From Burkholderiales bacterium (GTDB lineage: Bacteria; Pseudomonadota; Gammaproteobacteria; Burkholderiales; Burkholderiaceae_C), in assembly GCA_016191525.1 (NCBI GenBank), contig JACPOK010000011.1, positions 1 to 64,000 on the forward strand: a DNA stretch of 64,000 bases, given 5' to 3'. The position numbers and the translations under genes are program-made. The notes beneath the pieces are model-generated. The model was not told the origin of the DNA and ran no database searches. It saw nothing but the letters and a program-made list of their open reading frames with translations. Positions 42,669 through 50,938 of this stretch are shown here, piece by piece; within the stretch, counting starts at the first letter, position 1; every line of letters starts with the position of its first letter.

Positions 42669-43588
42669 GGGTGTCCCCTCCAGAATTCGGGTTGGCTGTA
42701 GGTGTGCTTGAGGAAGTCGATCCACAGGCGCACCCGCAGGGGCAGGTGCTTGCGCTGGGGAAAGACGGCATAGATGCCGTTGGGCGGTGCGGCGAAGGCG
42801 CCCAGCACCTCGGTCAGGCGGCCAGCGGCGATCTCGCTTTCCACCTCCCAGGTGCTGCGCCAGGCGATGCCGTAGCCGGCCAGGCACCAGTCGTGCAGCA
42901 CCTGGCCGTCGGAGCAGTCCAGCGGGCCGCCCGCCTTCAGGTGCACCACCTCGTCGCCGTCGGCCTTGGGAACGCGGAATGCCCAGCCCCGGGTTTGCGA
43001 TGCATCGCTGGTGAGCGTGAGGCAATCGAATTTGGCCAGGTCGTTGGGATGCTGGGGCGTGCCGTGCCGCTTGAGGTAATCGGGCGTGGCCACGCACATG
43101 CGCCGGTTGTCGGCCATGCGCACGCTGACCAGCGACGAATCCGGCAGGTCGCCGACGCGCACCGCGCAATCCACGCCCTCGCCCGCCAGGTCCACCACGC
43201 GGTCGGAAAGGTTCAGCGAGATCGTCACGTCGGCATGCAGTTCGCGAAAGCGCGGCACCAGCGGAGCCACATGGCGGCGCCCGAACCCGGCCGGCGCGGT
43301 GATGCGCAAATGCCCGCTGGCCTTGACGCCGCCGGCGCTGACGCTGGCCTCGGCGTTGGCCATGTCGGCCAGCAGCCGCTGGCAATCCTCCAGGAAGGCA
43401 CTGCCTTCGTGGGTGAGCGTGATGCGCCGGGTGGTGCGCACCAGCAGCTTCACGCCCAGCCGCTCTTCCAGCGCGTCAAGCCGCCGGCCCATGATGGCGG
43501 GGGCCACGCCCTCGGCCTTGGCGGCGGCTGTCAGGCTGCCCTTGGTGGCGACCGAGACAAAGGATTCAAGCTGCTTGAGTTTGTCCAT
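42665..43588 (-). CDS. LysR-family transcriptional regulator (3)
   Basis: A 307-residue regulator: HTH KLKQLESFVSVATKGSLTAA with PAIMGRRLDALEERLGVKLL, and an effector domain from about residue 88 (ASGHLRITAPAGFGRRHVAP). It resembles the large DsdC/AaeR-like LysR group typical of Burkholderiales. It is coupled to the DUF2214 gene, the likely co-expressed partner. Confidence 0.92.
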   Translation of the reverse strand: MDKLKQLESFVSVATKGSLTAAAKAEGVAPAIMGRRLDALEERLGVKLLVRTTRRITLTHEGSAFLEDCQRLLADMANAEASVSAGGVKASGHLRITAPAGFGRRHVAPLVPRFRELHADVTISLNLSDRVVDLAGEGVDCAVRVGDLPDSSLVSVRMADNRRMCVATPDYLKRHGTPQHPNDLAKFDCLTLTSDASQTRGWAFRVPKADGDEVVHLKAGGPLDCSDGQVLHDWCLAGYGIAWRSTWEVESEIAAGRLTEVLGAFAAPPNGIYAVFPQRKHLPLRVRLWIDFLKHTYSQPEFWRGHP

Positions 43589-43660
43589 TGCCGCACATTA
43601 TGTGTGCGCAAGTCAAAGATCAAGCGGGTTTTTCGCCGATTGCGCACTCAAGCGCGGCAA

Positions 43661-44641
43661 TTACTCGGCCTTGATCTTCGCCGCCTGGATGACCTTGCCC
43701 CATTTTTCCTGTTCCGCGCGCTGGAAGGCGGCCAGCTTTTCCGGGCCGCCGCCCACCGGGATGGCGCCCAGGTCGGTGAGCCGCTTCGCCACGGCCGGCT
43801 TCTTCAAGGCCGCATCCACCTCGGCGGAAAGGCGCCTCACCACCTCGGGCGGCGTGCCGCCGGGCGCGTACAGCGCATACCAGGACGAGGCCTCGAAATC
43901 CTTCATGCCCAGCGCCTCGGCCATGGTCGGCACCTCGGGGTAGTCGGGCAGGCGCTGCGCCGTGGTGACAGCCAGCATGCGCAGCTTGCCGCTTTTGACA
44001 AAGGGCGTGCTGGTCAGCAGCGTGTCGAACATCAGCTGTACCTGGCCGGCCACCACGTCGGCGATGGCCGGGCCCGAGCCCTTGTAGGGAATGTGCGTCA
44101 TGAAAGTGCCCGTGCGGTACTTGAAGTATTCCGGCACCAGGTGCGAGGAGCCGCCGTTGCCGGCCGAGGCGAAGTTCACCTTGCCGGGATTCGCCTTGAG
44201 GTGGGCCACGAACTCAGGAATGGTCTTGACGGGCAGCGACTGCGGGTTGACCACCACCACGATCGGTACCGTGACCACCAGGGACACGGGAGCGAAATCC
44301 TTGTTGGCGTCGTACGGGATCTTCTCGTGCAGCCGCGGGTTGATCGCCATGGTGCCGATGCTGGCCATCATCAGCGTGTAGCCGTCGGCCGGTGCCCGTG
44401 CGGCCTCGGTCACGCCGATGAAGCCGTGCGCGCCGGCGCGGTTTTCCACGATGACAGAGGTTTTCAGCGACTCTGCGATGGCCTGCCCGATGACGCGGGC
44501 GGTGATGTCGGTCGGGCCGCCGGCCGGGAACGGCACCACGATGCGGATCGGCTTGGCGGGCCAGGCGCCTTGCGCCACGGCCGTGCCAGCGGCCAGGGCC
44601 GTGAAGGCGGCCGCGGCCACGCGTTTGCGGAAGGCATTCAT
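43661..44641 (-). CDS. Bug-family tripartite tricarboxylate transporter substrate-binding protein (2)
   Basis: A 326-residue periplasmic receptor with signal peptide (VAAAAFTALAAGTAVAQ) and the Bug pocket segments PIRIVVPFPAGGPTDITARV, VIVENRAGAHGFIGV and PYKGSGPAIADVVAGQVQ. Last gene of the HMG-CoA-lyase-like/CoA-transferase/Bug operon (four-base overlap with the CoA transferase gene). The likely ligand is a branched dicarboxylate processed by those enzymes. Confidence 0.93.
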   Translation of the reverse strand: MNAFRKRVAAAAFTALAAGTAVAQGAWPAKPIRIVVPFPAGGPTDITARVIGQAIAESLKTSVIVENRAGAHGFIGVTEAARAPADGYTLMMASIGTMAINPRLHEKIPYDANKDFAPVSLVVTVPIVVVVNPQSLPVKTIPEFVAHLKANPGKVNFASAGNGGSSHLVPEYFKYRTGTFMTHIPYKGSGPAIADVVAGQVQLMFDTLLTSTPFVKSGKLRMLAVTTAQRLPDYPEVPTMAEALGMKDFEASSWYALYAPGGTPPEVVRRLSAEVDAALKKPAVAKRLTDLGAIPVGGGPEKLAAFQRAEQEKWGKVIQAAKIKAE

Positions 44642-45831
44642 TTCTCGTCTCCTCGTATCGTCTTGCTGGATTGCATGCCGCTGATCTGGCTTTCGCTGTA
44701 GCCGGCTTCATGCAGCAGTTGGCGGGTGTGTTCGCCCAGCCGCGGCGGGTTCAGCCGCACGCCGGGACGCCGACCGCCCAGGGTGAGGGGCAGCAGCGGC
44801 ACGCGCGTTTCGCGCCCGTCGGGCAGCGTCAGCGGCGCCAGGCCGCCGGTGCCGTTGAGGTGCGGGTCGTCGAACAGGTCCTGTGGCCGGGTGATGGGCG
44901 CGAACGGCAGCGCATGCTGCTCGAACACCGCGGCGAGTTCGCCAGCGCTGTGGCCGGCCAGGCGCGAGCGCAGGATGGGCATCATCCATTCGCGCGCGCG
45001 CACCCTGTCGTTGTTGGTGGCCAGGCGCGGGTCGCCCTTGAGCTCATCCAGCCCGAAGGCCTCGCAGAACAGCGCCCATTGCGTATCGCTGACCACGGCC
45101 AGGAAGATCTGTTCGCCGTCCTTCACGCTGAACACGTCGTACACGGCCCAGGCCGAGATGCGGCTGGGCATGGGATCGGCGGCCTTGCCGGTGACGGCGA
45201 ACTGCATCATGTGCTGCGCCACCAGGAACACGTTGTTCTCGAACAGAGCGCTCTGCACTTCCTGGCCGCGGCCGGTCTTCTCGCGCTGGGCCAGCGCGGC
45301 CATCGCGCCGATGGCGCCGAACATGCCGCCCATGATGTCGTTGACGCTGGTGCCCGCGCGCAGCGGGTCGCCGGCGCGGCCGGTCATGTAGGCCAGGCCG
45401 CCCATCATCTGCACCACTTCGTCCAGCGCCGTGCGGTGGTCGTACGGGCCGGGCAAAAAGCCCTTGTGGCTGACGTAGATGAGGCGCGGGTTGAGCTTGC
45501 TGAGCGAGGCGTAGTCCAGCCCCAGCTTCCTCATGGTGCCGGGCTTGAAGTTCTCGCTCACGATGTCGGCGGTGGCCACCAGGCGCAGCGCAGCCTCGCG
45601 GCCTTCGGGCTGCTGCAGGTCCAGCGCGATGCTCTTCTTGTTGCGGTTGAACATGGAGAAGAAACCCGCCCCCGAACCCAGCAGCTTGCGCGTGTTGTCG
45701 CCTGCCAGCGGCTCGACCTTGATCACTTCTGCGCCCAGGTCGGCCAGCACCATGCCGCAGGTGGGGCCCATGACCATGTGGGTGAATTCGACCACGCGCA
45801 CGCCGGCGTACGGCAATTGCTTTTCATCCAT
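44638..45831 (-). CDS. CaiB/BaiF-family (class III) CoA transferase
   Basis: A 397-residue formyl-CoA-transferase-type enzyme. N-terminal GVRVVEFTHMVMGPTCGMVL and ADLGAEVIKVEPLAGD are family hallmarks, and the catalytic Asp is in GTSVNDIMGGMFGAIGA. Class III enzymes move CoA between carboxylates. Overlaps the downstream Bug gene by four bases and the upstream lyase gene by eight, so all three are probably made together to activate and split a dicarboxylic acid. Confidence 0.92.
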   Translation of the reverse strand: MDEKQLPYAGVRVVEFTHMVMGPTCGMVLADLGAEVIKVEPLAGDNTRKLLGSGAGFFSMFNRNKKSIALDLQQPEGREAALRLVATADIVSENFKPGTMRKLGLDYASLSKLNPRLIYVSHKGFLPGPYDHRTALDEVVQMMGGLAYMTGRAGDPLRAGTSVNDIMGGMFGAIGAMAALAQREKTGRGQEVQSALFENNVFLVAQHMMQFAVTGKAADPMPSRISAWAVYDVFSVKDGEQIFLAVVSDTQWALFCEAFGLDELKGDPRLATNNDRVRAREWMMPILRSRLAGHSAGELAAVFEQHALPFAPITRPQDLFDDPHLNGTGGLAPLTLPDGRETRVPLLPLTLGGRRPGVRLNPPRLGEHTRQLLHEAGYSESQISGMQSSKTIRGDEK

Positions 45832-46753
45832 GCACGGCCCCCTGCTTCCAGCCCATGGGCAGGCCGGCCTCGGGCGTCATGCCATAGACCGGCTCACCGG
45901 GCAGCCCGGCGATCAGCGGCGCGCGGGCAGCAATGAGTTTTTGCAGGTCGATGCCGGTGGCCACGCCCATGGCCTCGAACATGAACACCAGGTCTTCAGT
46001 CACCACGTTGCCGGAGGCGCCCGGCGCGTAGGGGCAGCCGCCCAGCCCGCCCATCGACGAGTCGAAGGTGCGCACGCCCACGTCGTAGGCCGCAAGGCAG
46101 TTGGCCAGGCCGAGTCCCCGGGTGTTGTGCATGTGGGCGGCACCGGTGCGCCCGCCAATGGCGGCCCGCACCTTGTTGAACAGCCTGCGCACCTGCGCCG
46201 GGTTGGCCATGCCGGTGGTGTCCGACAGGCCCGACTCGTCGGCGCCGGCGGCGATGCATTCAGCCGCCAGCCGCACCACGTCGTCCTCGGCCACTTCGCC
46301 CTGGAGGGTGCAGCCGAACGCCGTGGAAATGTTGGCCTCGACCTTCACGTGCGGCGCGCGCTCGTTGCGCAGGGCAACGATGCTGCGCACTTCAACGAGC
46401 ATGTCCTCGCGCGTCTTGCGCACGTTGGCCAGTGAATGGGCGGCGCTCGCGGACACCGGAATGGTGAGCTTCATCGCGCCGGCTTCGATGGCCGCCTGCG
46501 CGCCGCGCACGTTCGGCACCAGCGCGATCACCATGAGGCCGGGAAGCGTGAGCGCGTGCCGCACCACGCCGGCCGCGTCGGCCATCTGCGGCAGCAGCCT
46601 GGCCGGCACGAACGAGGCCACCTCGATCTCGCGCACGCCCGCGGCGTGCAACGCGTTGATCCACCGCAGCTTGTCCGCCGTGGCCATGGTGGCCTTGACC
46701 GACTGCAGGCCGTCGCGCGGCCCAACCTCACTGATCAGTACTTTGGGATTCAT
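45824..46753 (-). CDS. Hydroxymethylglutaryl-CoA lyase-like protein
   Basis: A 309-residue TIM-barrel lyase of the DRE-metal family. N-terminal MNPKVLISEVGPRDGLQ supplies the metal-binding Arg-Asp, AHMHNTRGLGLANC supplies the His pair, SDTTGMANP follows, and GLGGCPYAPGASGNV holds the active-site Cys. It could cleave HMG-CoA or a related citramalyl-CoA/3-hydroxyacyl-CoA. ATG at 46762 is an alternative start. Divergent from the IclR regulator 85 bp away. Confidence 0.9.
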   Translation of the reverse strand: MNPKVLISEVGPRDGLQSVKATMATADKLRWINALHAAGVREIEVASFVPARLLPQMADAAGVVRHALTLPGLMVIALVPNVRGAQAAIEAGAMKLTIPVSASAAHSLANVRKTREDMLVEVRSIVALRNERAPHVKVEANISTAFGCTLQGEVAEDDVVRLAAECIAAGADESGLSDTTGMANPAQVRRLFNKVRAAIGGRTGAAHMHNTRGLGLANCLAAYDVGVRTFDSSMGGLGGCPYAPGASGNVVTEDLVFMFEAMGVATGIDLQKLIAARAPLIAGLPGEPVYGMTPEAGLPMGWKQGAVHG

Positions 46754-46772
46754 GGCTTGCATTCTGTAAGAT

Positions 46773-46785
46773 AGAACGATATTCT
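46773..46785. promoter_or_regulatory. IclR operator-like dyad
   Basis: AGAA-CGATA-TTCT is a perfect short dyad at the centre of the 85-bp AT-rich gap between the HMG-CoA-lyase-like gene and the divergent IclR gene, the usual site for IclR autoregulation and operon control. Confidence 0.5.
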
Positions 46786-46838
46786 CTCTGTTGAAATAAT
46801 GACGCGATGCGTCCCTGCTGTCAAACCCAGGAGTTTTC

Positions 46839-47567
46839 ATGCCCCGCAAGGCCCAGAACGAATCGGTGGCCGATGCCCATGCCGCCCCCGGCGGCGCGGC
46901 GGCGGTGGACCGCGCACTGTCGCTGGTGTCGGCCTTCCGCACCGGCGACGCGGCGCTGACCCTGGCCGAGCTGGCCGCGCGCACCCAGCTCTACAAGAGC
47001 ACGGTGCTGCGCATGCTGGCCTCGCTGGAGCACGCGCGGCTGGTGCAGAAGCTGGAGGACGGCCGTTACGCGCTGGGCGCCGAGGTGGCGCGGCTGCACG
47101 GCATCTACGCCGCCTCGTTCTCGCTGGACCGGGTGGTGCTGCCGGTGTTGAAGACCCTGGTGGCGCGCACCGGCGAAAGCGCGGCCTACCACGTGCGGCA
47201 GGGCGAGGCGAGGCTGTGCCTGTACCGGGTGGATTCACCCCACCCCATCCGCGACCACATCCGGGCGGGCGACATCCTGCCGGCCGACCGCGGCACCGGC
47301 GCCCGGGTGCTGGCCGCGTTCGACCCGGTGCGCAGCAAGGGGGCGGCCGCGCGCGACCGGAAGTTGTTCGCCGCCATCCGCGAGCACGGCTACTACGCCG
47401 CCAGCGGCGACCGTCTTGCCGAGGTGGCAGGCATCTCCGCGCCGGTGTTCCATGCGGACGGCAGCGTGGCCGCCGCGGTGACGCTCACCATGCCCACGCA
47501 CCGCTACGAGCAGCGCTATACCAAGCCGGTGCTGGAGGCGGCGCGCGCACTCAGCGGGCAGGTCTAG
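46839..47567 (+). CDS. IclR-family transcriptional regulator
   Basis: A 242-residue regulator. The N-terminal winged HTH runs from AAVDRALSLVSAF through LAELAARTQLYKSTVLRMLA, and the GAF-like effector domain includes GESAAYHVRQGEARLCLYRV and the later GISAPVFHADGSVAAAVTLT. It probably represses the divergent lyase/CoA-transferase/Bug operon until its substrate is present. It converges on creA. Confidence 0.93.
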   Translation: MPRKAQNESVADAHAAPGGAAAVDRALSLVSAFRTGDAALTLAELAARTQLYKSTVLRMLASLEHARLVQKLEDGRYALGAEVARLHGIYAASFSLDRVVLPVLKTLVARTGESAAYHVRQGEARLCLYRVDSPHPIRDHIRAGDILPADRGTGARVLAAFDPVRSKGAAARDRKLFAAIREHGYYAASGDRLAEVAGISAPVFHADGSVAAAVTLTMPTHRYEQRYTKPVLEAARALSGQV

Positions 47568-47574
47568 GCTGGGC

Positions 47575-48045
47575 CTACTTGAGCGGCACCACGGTGCCGG
47601 CGGGCAAGGGCACGGCCGTGACGCTGTTCTGCGGCGAGCCTTCGATCACGCGGTCGGAATAGGTGAGGTAGACCAGCGCATTGCGCTTGGTGTCCACCAT
47701 GCGCACCACGCGCAGCTTCTTGAACACCAGCGAGATGCGCTCGCTGAACATCTCCTCCTGCTTTTCCAGCTTGCCCGGGAAGGTGATGGGGCCGGTCTGG
47801 CGGCAGGCGATGGAAGCCTCGGCCTTGTCCTCGGCCAGGCCCAGGGCGCCCTTGATGCCGCCGGTCTTGGCGCGCGACACATAGCAGGTGACGCCGCCGA
47901 CCTTGGGGTCGTCGTAGGCATCGACCACGATCTTGTGGTCGGGCCCGATCAGCTTGAACACGGTGTCCACTTCGCCGATCGGCTCGCCGCCGGCGCGGCC
48001 GCAAGCGGCCAGCGCCAGCACCACGGGCAGCAGGTAACGGTTCAT
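47575..48045 (-). CDS. creA: CreA-family lipoprotein
   Basis: A 156-residue protein with a lipobox-like LALAAC near residue 14-18 and the CreA domain: [32 protein letters not shown] and [18 protein letters not shown]. Function of CreA is unknown. GTG at 48054, overlapping the Bug stop, is an alternative start; ATG at 48045 puts the lipobox at the usual distance. Second gene after the Bug receptor on this strand. Confidence 0.88.
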   Translation of the reverse strand: MNRYLLPVVLALAACGRAGGEPIGEVDTVFKLIGPDHKIVVDAYDDPKVGGVTCYVSRAKTGGIKGALGLAEDKAEASIACRQTGPITFPGKLEKQEEMFSERISLVFKKLRVVRMVDTKRNALVYLTYSDRVIEGSPQNSVTAVPLPAGTVVPLK

Positions 48046-48050
48046 GCGGC

Positions 48051-49004
48051 TCACTCGGCCTTGAAACCGGAGGCCTTGATGGGCGCCTCCCAGCGCTTGA
48101 GGTGCGCGGCCTGCATGGCAGCCAGCTCGGGCCCCGTCGCGTGCGCGGGCACCAGGCCGAAGGAATAGATCTTGTCCTGCACGTCGGTGGAACGCATCGC
48201 GTCAGCCACCGCGCGGTCGATGCGGGCCACCACGTCGGCCGGCATGCCGGCCGGGCCGTACAGGCCGAAGAAGGCGTCGGCCGTCATGTTGATGCCGATT
48301 TCCTTCAGCGTGGGCACATCGGGCAGGGCCCGGGTGCGCTGCTCGCCGGTCACGGCCAGGATGCGCACCTTGCCCGCCTTGTGGTGCTCGATGGTTTCGG
48401 AAGCGGTGTCCACCATCAGCGGCACCTGCCCGCCGATCAGGTCCTGCGCGGCCGGCGCGCCGCCGCGGTAGGCCACGTGCGTCATCTGCACGCCGGTGGC
48501 CTGGCCCAGCAACTGCCCCGCGAAGTGCGGCACCGTGCCCGCGCCCGAAGTGGCGTAGTTGGCCTTGAGCGGGTTGGCCTTCATCCAGGCCATCACGGCC
48601 TTCAGGTCGCCCGCCGGCGCGCCGGGGCCGGCGGTAACGGCGAAGTCGAAGGTGGAGACCAGCGACACGGCGGTGAAATCCCTGGCCGGGTCGTAGCCCA
48701 GGTTGGAAAACAGCCAGGGCTGGATCACCAGCGCGCCGCTGGGCGAGAGCACCAGCGTCTGGCCGTCGGGCGCGGCGCGCTTGACTTCGCCCAGCGCCAC
48801 GCGGCCGCCGGCGCCGGGCTTGTTGTCCACGATCACGTTCTGGCCCAGCGAGGCGCGCATCTTCTCGGCCAGCAGCCGCGCGATCACGTCGGCCGAGCCG
48901 CCCGGCGGGAAGCCCACTAGGATGCGGGTGGTGCGCTCCTGCGCCAGGACGGCGGGGGCTGCGAGCGCGGCGGCGGCCAGGCTGGTGAATTGGCGGCGTT
49001 TCAT
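48051..49004 (-). CDS. Bug-family tripartite tricarboxylate transporter substrate-binding protein (3)
   Basis: A 317-residue receptor with signal peptide ([20 protein letters not shown], twin-Arg-like) and Bug motifs [35 protein letters not shown] and [19 protein letters not shown]. No membrane partner genes are nearby. It lies between hisC (43 bp upstream) and creA; its ligand cannot be predicted. Confidence 0.92.
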   Translation of the reverse strand: MKRRQFTSLAAAALAAPAVLAQERTTRILVGFPPGGSADVIARLLAEKMRASLGQNVIVDNKPGAGGRVALGEVKRAAPDGQTLVLSPSGALVIQPWLFSNLGYDPARDFTAVSLVSTFDFAVTAGPGAPAGDLKAVMAWMKANPLKANYATSGAGTVPHFAGQLLGQATGVQMTHVAYRGGAPAAQDLIGGQVPLMVDTASETIEHHKAGKVRILAVTGEQRTRALPDVPTLKEIGINMTADAFFGLYGPAGMPADVVARIDRAVADAMRSTDVQDKIYSFGLVPAHATGPELAAMQAAHLKRWEAPIKASGFKAE

Positions 49005-49047
49005 GGGCTTGTCTCCTGTTTAAGGCTCGTTGGCCTGGTTGCGATTG

Positions 49048-50112
49048 TCATCCCGCCGCGTCCAGCGCGGTGCGCAGTGCCTCCAGCACGCGCTCGTTCT
49101 GCTGCGGCAGGCCGACGGTGATGCGCAGCCACTGGGGCAGGCCGTAGTTGTCCAGCGTGGAAACCGCGATGCCCGCTTTGAGCAGGCGGGCGCTGATGCC
49201 CTGTGCATCGCCCACGCACACCATGACGAAGTTGCCGGCCGAAGGCTCGCTGGTCAGGCCCAGCTCCGCCAGGCCATTTCGCAGCTGCACCCGGCCCGCC
49301 GCATTCATTTCGCGGCTGTCGTTGACGAAGGCGTCATCGGCCAGCGCCGCCGCGGCCGCTGCCAGCGCGGGCGTGCCCACGTTGAAGCGCGGCCGCCGCG
49401 CGTTCAGCCGGGCGGTGAGTTCGGGTTGGGCCACGCCATAGCCCACGCGCAGGCCGGCCAGCCCGTAGGCCTTGGAAAAAGTACGGGCGACGACCAGATT
49501 GGGAAAACTTCGCACCCAGCCGATGCTGTCGTAGCGCTGCGCGGGCGACAGGTACTCGGTGTAAGCCTCGTCCAGCAGCACCGTGACATGGGCCGGCACG
49601 CTTTCCAGGAAGCCCAGCAGCGCCGGACCGGCGATGAAGCTGCCGGTCGGGTTGTTCGGATTGGCGACGAAGACCAGCCGCGTGCCGTCGTCCATGGCCG
49701 CGCGCATGGCCGCCAGGTCATGGCCGTAGTCGGTGGCAGGCACCACGGTGGCGCGGGCCAGCATCTGCGCGGCCGCCTGGGCATAGACCACGAAACCGTA
49801 TTGGGAGAACACCACGCTGTGGCCCGGCTGCACCGTGGCCTGGGCCGCCAGCGTGAGGATTTCGCTGGAGCCGCTGCCCAGCGTGAGCCAGCCCGCATCG
49901 ACGCCCAGCTTGCGCGACAGGGCCGCCTTGAGCGCGGTGCCGTTGCCATCCGGGTAGTTGCTGGCGCCCTGCAGCGCGGCGGCGCCGGCCTGGCGCGCGC
50001 CCTCGGGCATGCCCCGGGGGTTCTCGTTCGAGGCCAGAAGAATCATGGACGGCTCGGAGCCAGGAAAATCATTTAAGACATTAAATATATCGGCGGGTAC
50101 CTGCTCCGGCAT
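49048..50112 (-). CDS. hisC: Histidinol-phosphate aminotransferase-type PLP enzyme
   Basis: A 354-residue fold type I aminotransferase. Seen: LASNENPRGMPEGAR, the NPNNPTG motif at 151-157, LDEAYTEYL, and the PLP Lys214 in RTFSKAYGLAGLRVGYG. HisC converts imidazole-acetol phosphate and glutamate, but this is not next to other his genes and relatives accept aromatic amino acids, so it may be a second aromatic/histidinol-P enzyme. Divergent from the dehalogenase gene. Confidence 0.85.
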   Translation of the reverse strand: MPEQVPADIFNVLNDFPGSEPSMILLASNENPRGMPEGARQAGAAALQGASNYPDGNGTALKAALSRKLGVDAGWLTLGSGSSEILTLAAQATVQPGHSVVFSQYGFVVYAQAAAQMLARATVVPATDYGHDLAAMRAAMDDGTRLVFVANPNNPTGSFIAGPALLGFLESVPAHVTVLLDEAYTEYLSPAQRYDSIGWVRSFPNLVVARTFSKAYGLAGLRVGYGVAQPELTARLNARRPRFNVGTPALAAAAAALADDAFVNDSREMNAAGRVQLRNGLAELGLTSEPSAGNFVMVCVGDAQGISARLLKAGIAVSTLDNYGLPQWLRITVGLPQQNERVLEALRTALDAAG

Positions 50113-50229
50113 CGGGGCCTACCCTTTCCGAAAAACGGCTGACGTCCGTGCGATTCGTAATGTTTTAGTCACGGATAAATCGCTTATTGCCTTATTAATG
50201 GCGGTCAAAGTATCAAATAAAGTAGCGGC

Positions 50230-50907
50230 ATGGAAAAGCCGCAAGCTGTCTTGTTCGATGCCTACGGCACGCTGTTCGACGTGTACAGCGTGGGCCTGCT
50301 GGCCGAGCAGCTTTTTCCCGGCCAGGGCGGCGCCCTGGGCGTGCTGTGGCGCGACAAGCAGATCGAATACACGCGGCTGGTCACCACCAGCAACAACGGC
50401 GAGCACTACAGGCCGTTCTGGGAGCTGACCCGCGCCGCCCTGCGCTACGCCTGCAAGCGGCTGGCGCTGAAGCTCACGCCCGAGCGCGAAGAGCAGCTGA
50501 TGAACCAGTACCGCCACCTCTCGGCCTTTCCCGAGAACCGCGAGGTGCTGCAGGCGCTCAGGGACAAGGGCGTGGTCACCGGCATCCTGTCCAACGGCGA
50601 CCCGGCGATGCTGGGCATCGCGGTGCGCAGCGCGGGCCTGGCCGACCTGCTGGACCTGGTGATCAGCGTGGACAGCATCCGCAAGTACAAGACCCATCCC
50701 GACGCCTACCGCCTGGGCTGCGAAGCCACGGGCCTCGCCGCGAAGCAGATCGGCTTTGTCAGCTGCAACGGCTGGGACGCGCTGGCGGCGACCTGGTATG
50801 GATTTCGCACGCTCTGGGTCAACCGCTACCAACTGCCTTTCGAGGAACTGGGCACCCAGCCCACGCGCACCGGCACCAGCCTGCGCGATGTCCTCGCATT
50901 TTTCTGA
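50230..50907 (+). CDS. Haloacid dehalogenase, type II (HAD superfamily)
   Basis: A 225-residue L-2-haloacid dehalogenase-like enzyme. The nucleophile Asp10 is in VLFDAYGTLFDVYS, motif II is ILSNGDPAML, the Lys is in RKYKTHPDAYRLG, and the type II signature FVSCNGWDALAATWYGF is present. Product of 2-haloacid hydrolysis is 2-hydroxy acid (glycolate from haloacetate), which would feed the malate synthase gene that follows. It starts after an AT-rich 117-bp divergent promoter region. Confidence 0.9.
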   Translation: MEKPQAVLFDAYGTLFDVYSVGLLAEQLFPGQGGALGVLWRDKQIEYTRLVTTSNNGEHYRPFWELTRAALRYACKRLALKLTPEREEQLMNQYRHLSAFPENREVLQALRDKGVVTGILSNGDPAMLGIAVRSAGLADLLDLVISVDSIRKYKTHPDAYRLGCEATGLAAKQIGFVSCNGWDALAATWYGFRTLWVNRYQLPFEELGTQPTRTGTSLRDVLAFF

Positions 50908-50938
50908 TGCATTTTCCTGATTTCAACGGAGAGAAAAC

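Noticed and set aside
46753-46984. N-terminal extension of the HMG-CoA-lyase-like protein
   Set aside because: The extra 77 residues are low-complexity and overlap the divergent IclR gene and its operator; the family N-terminus begins at MNPKVLIS.
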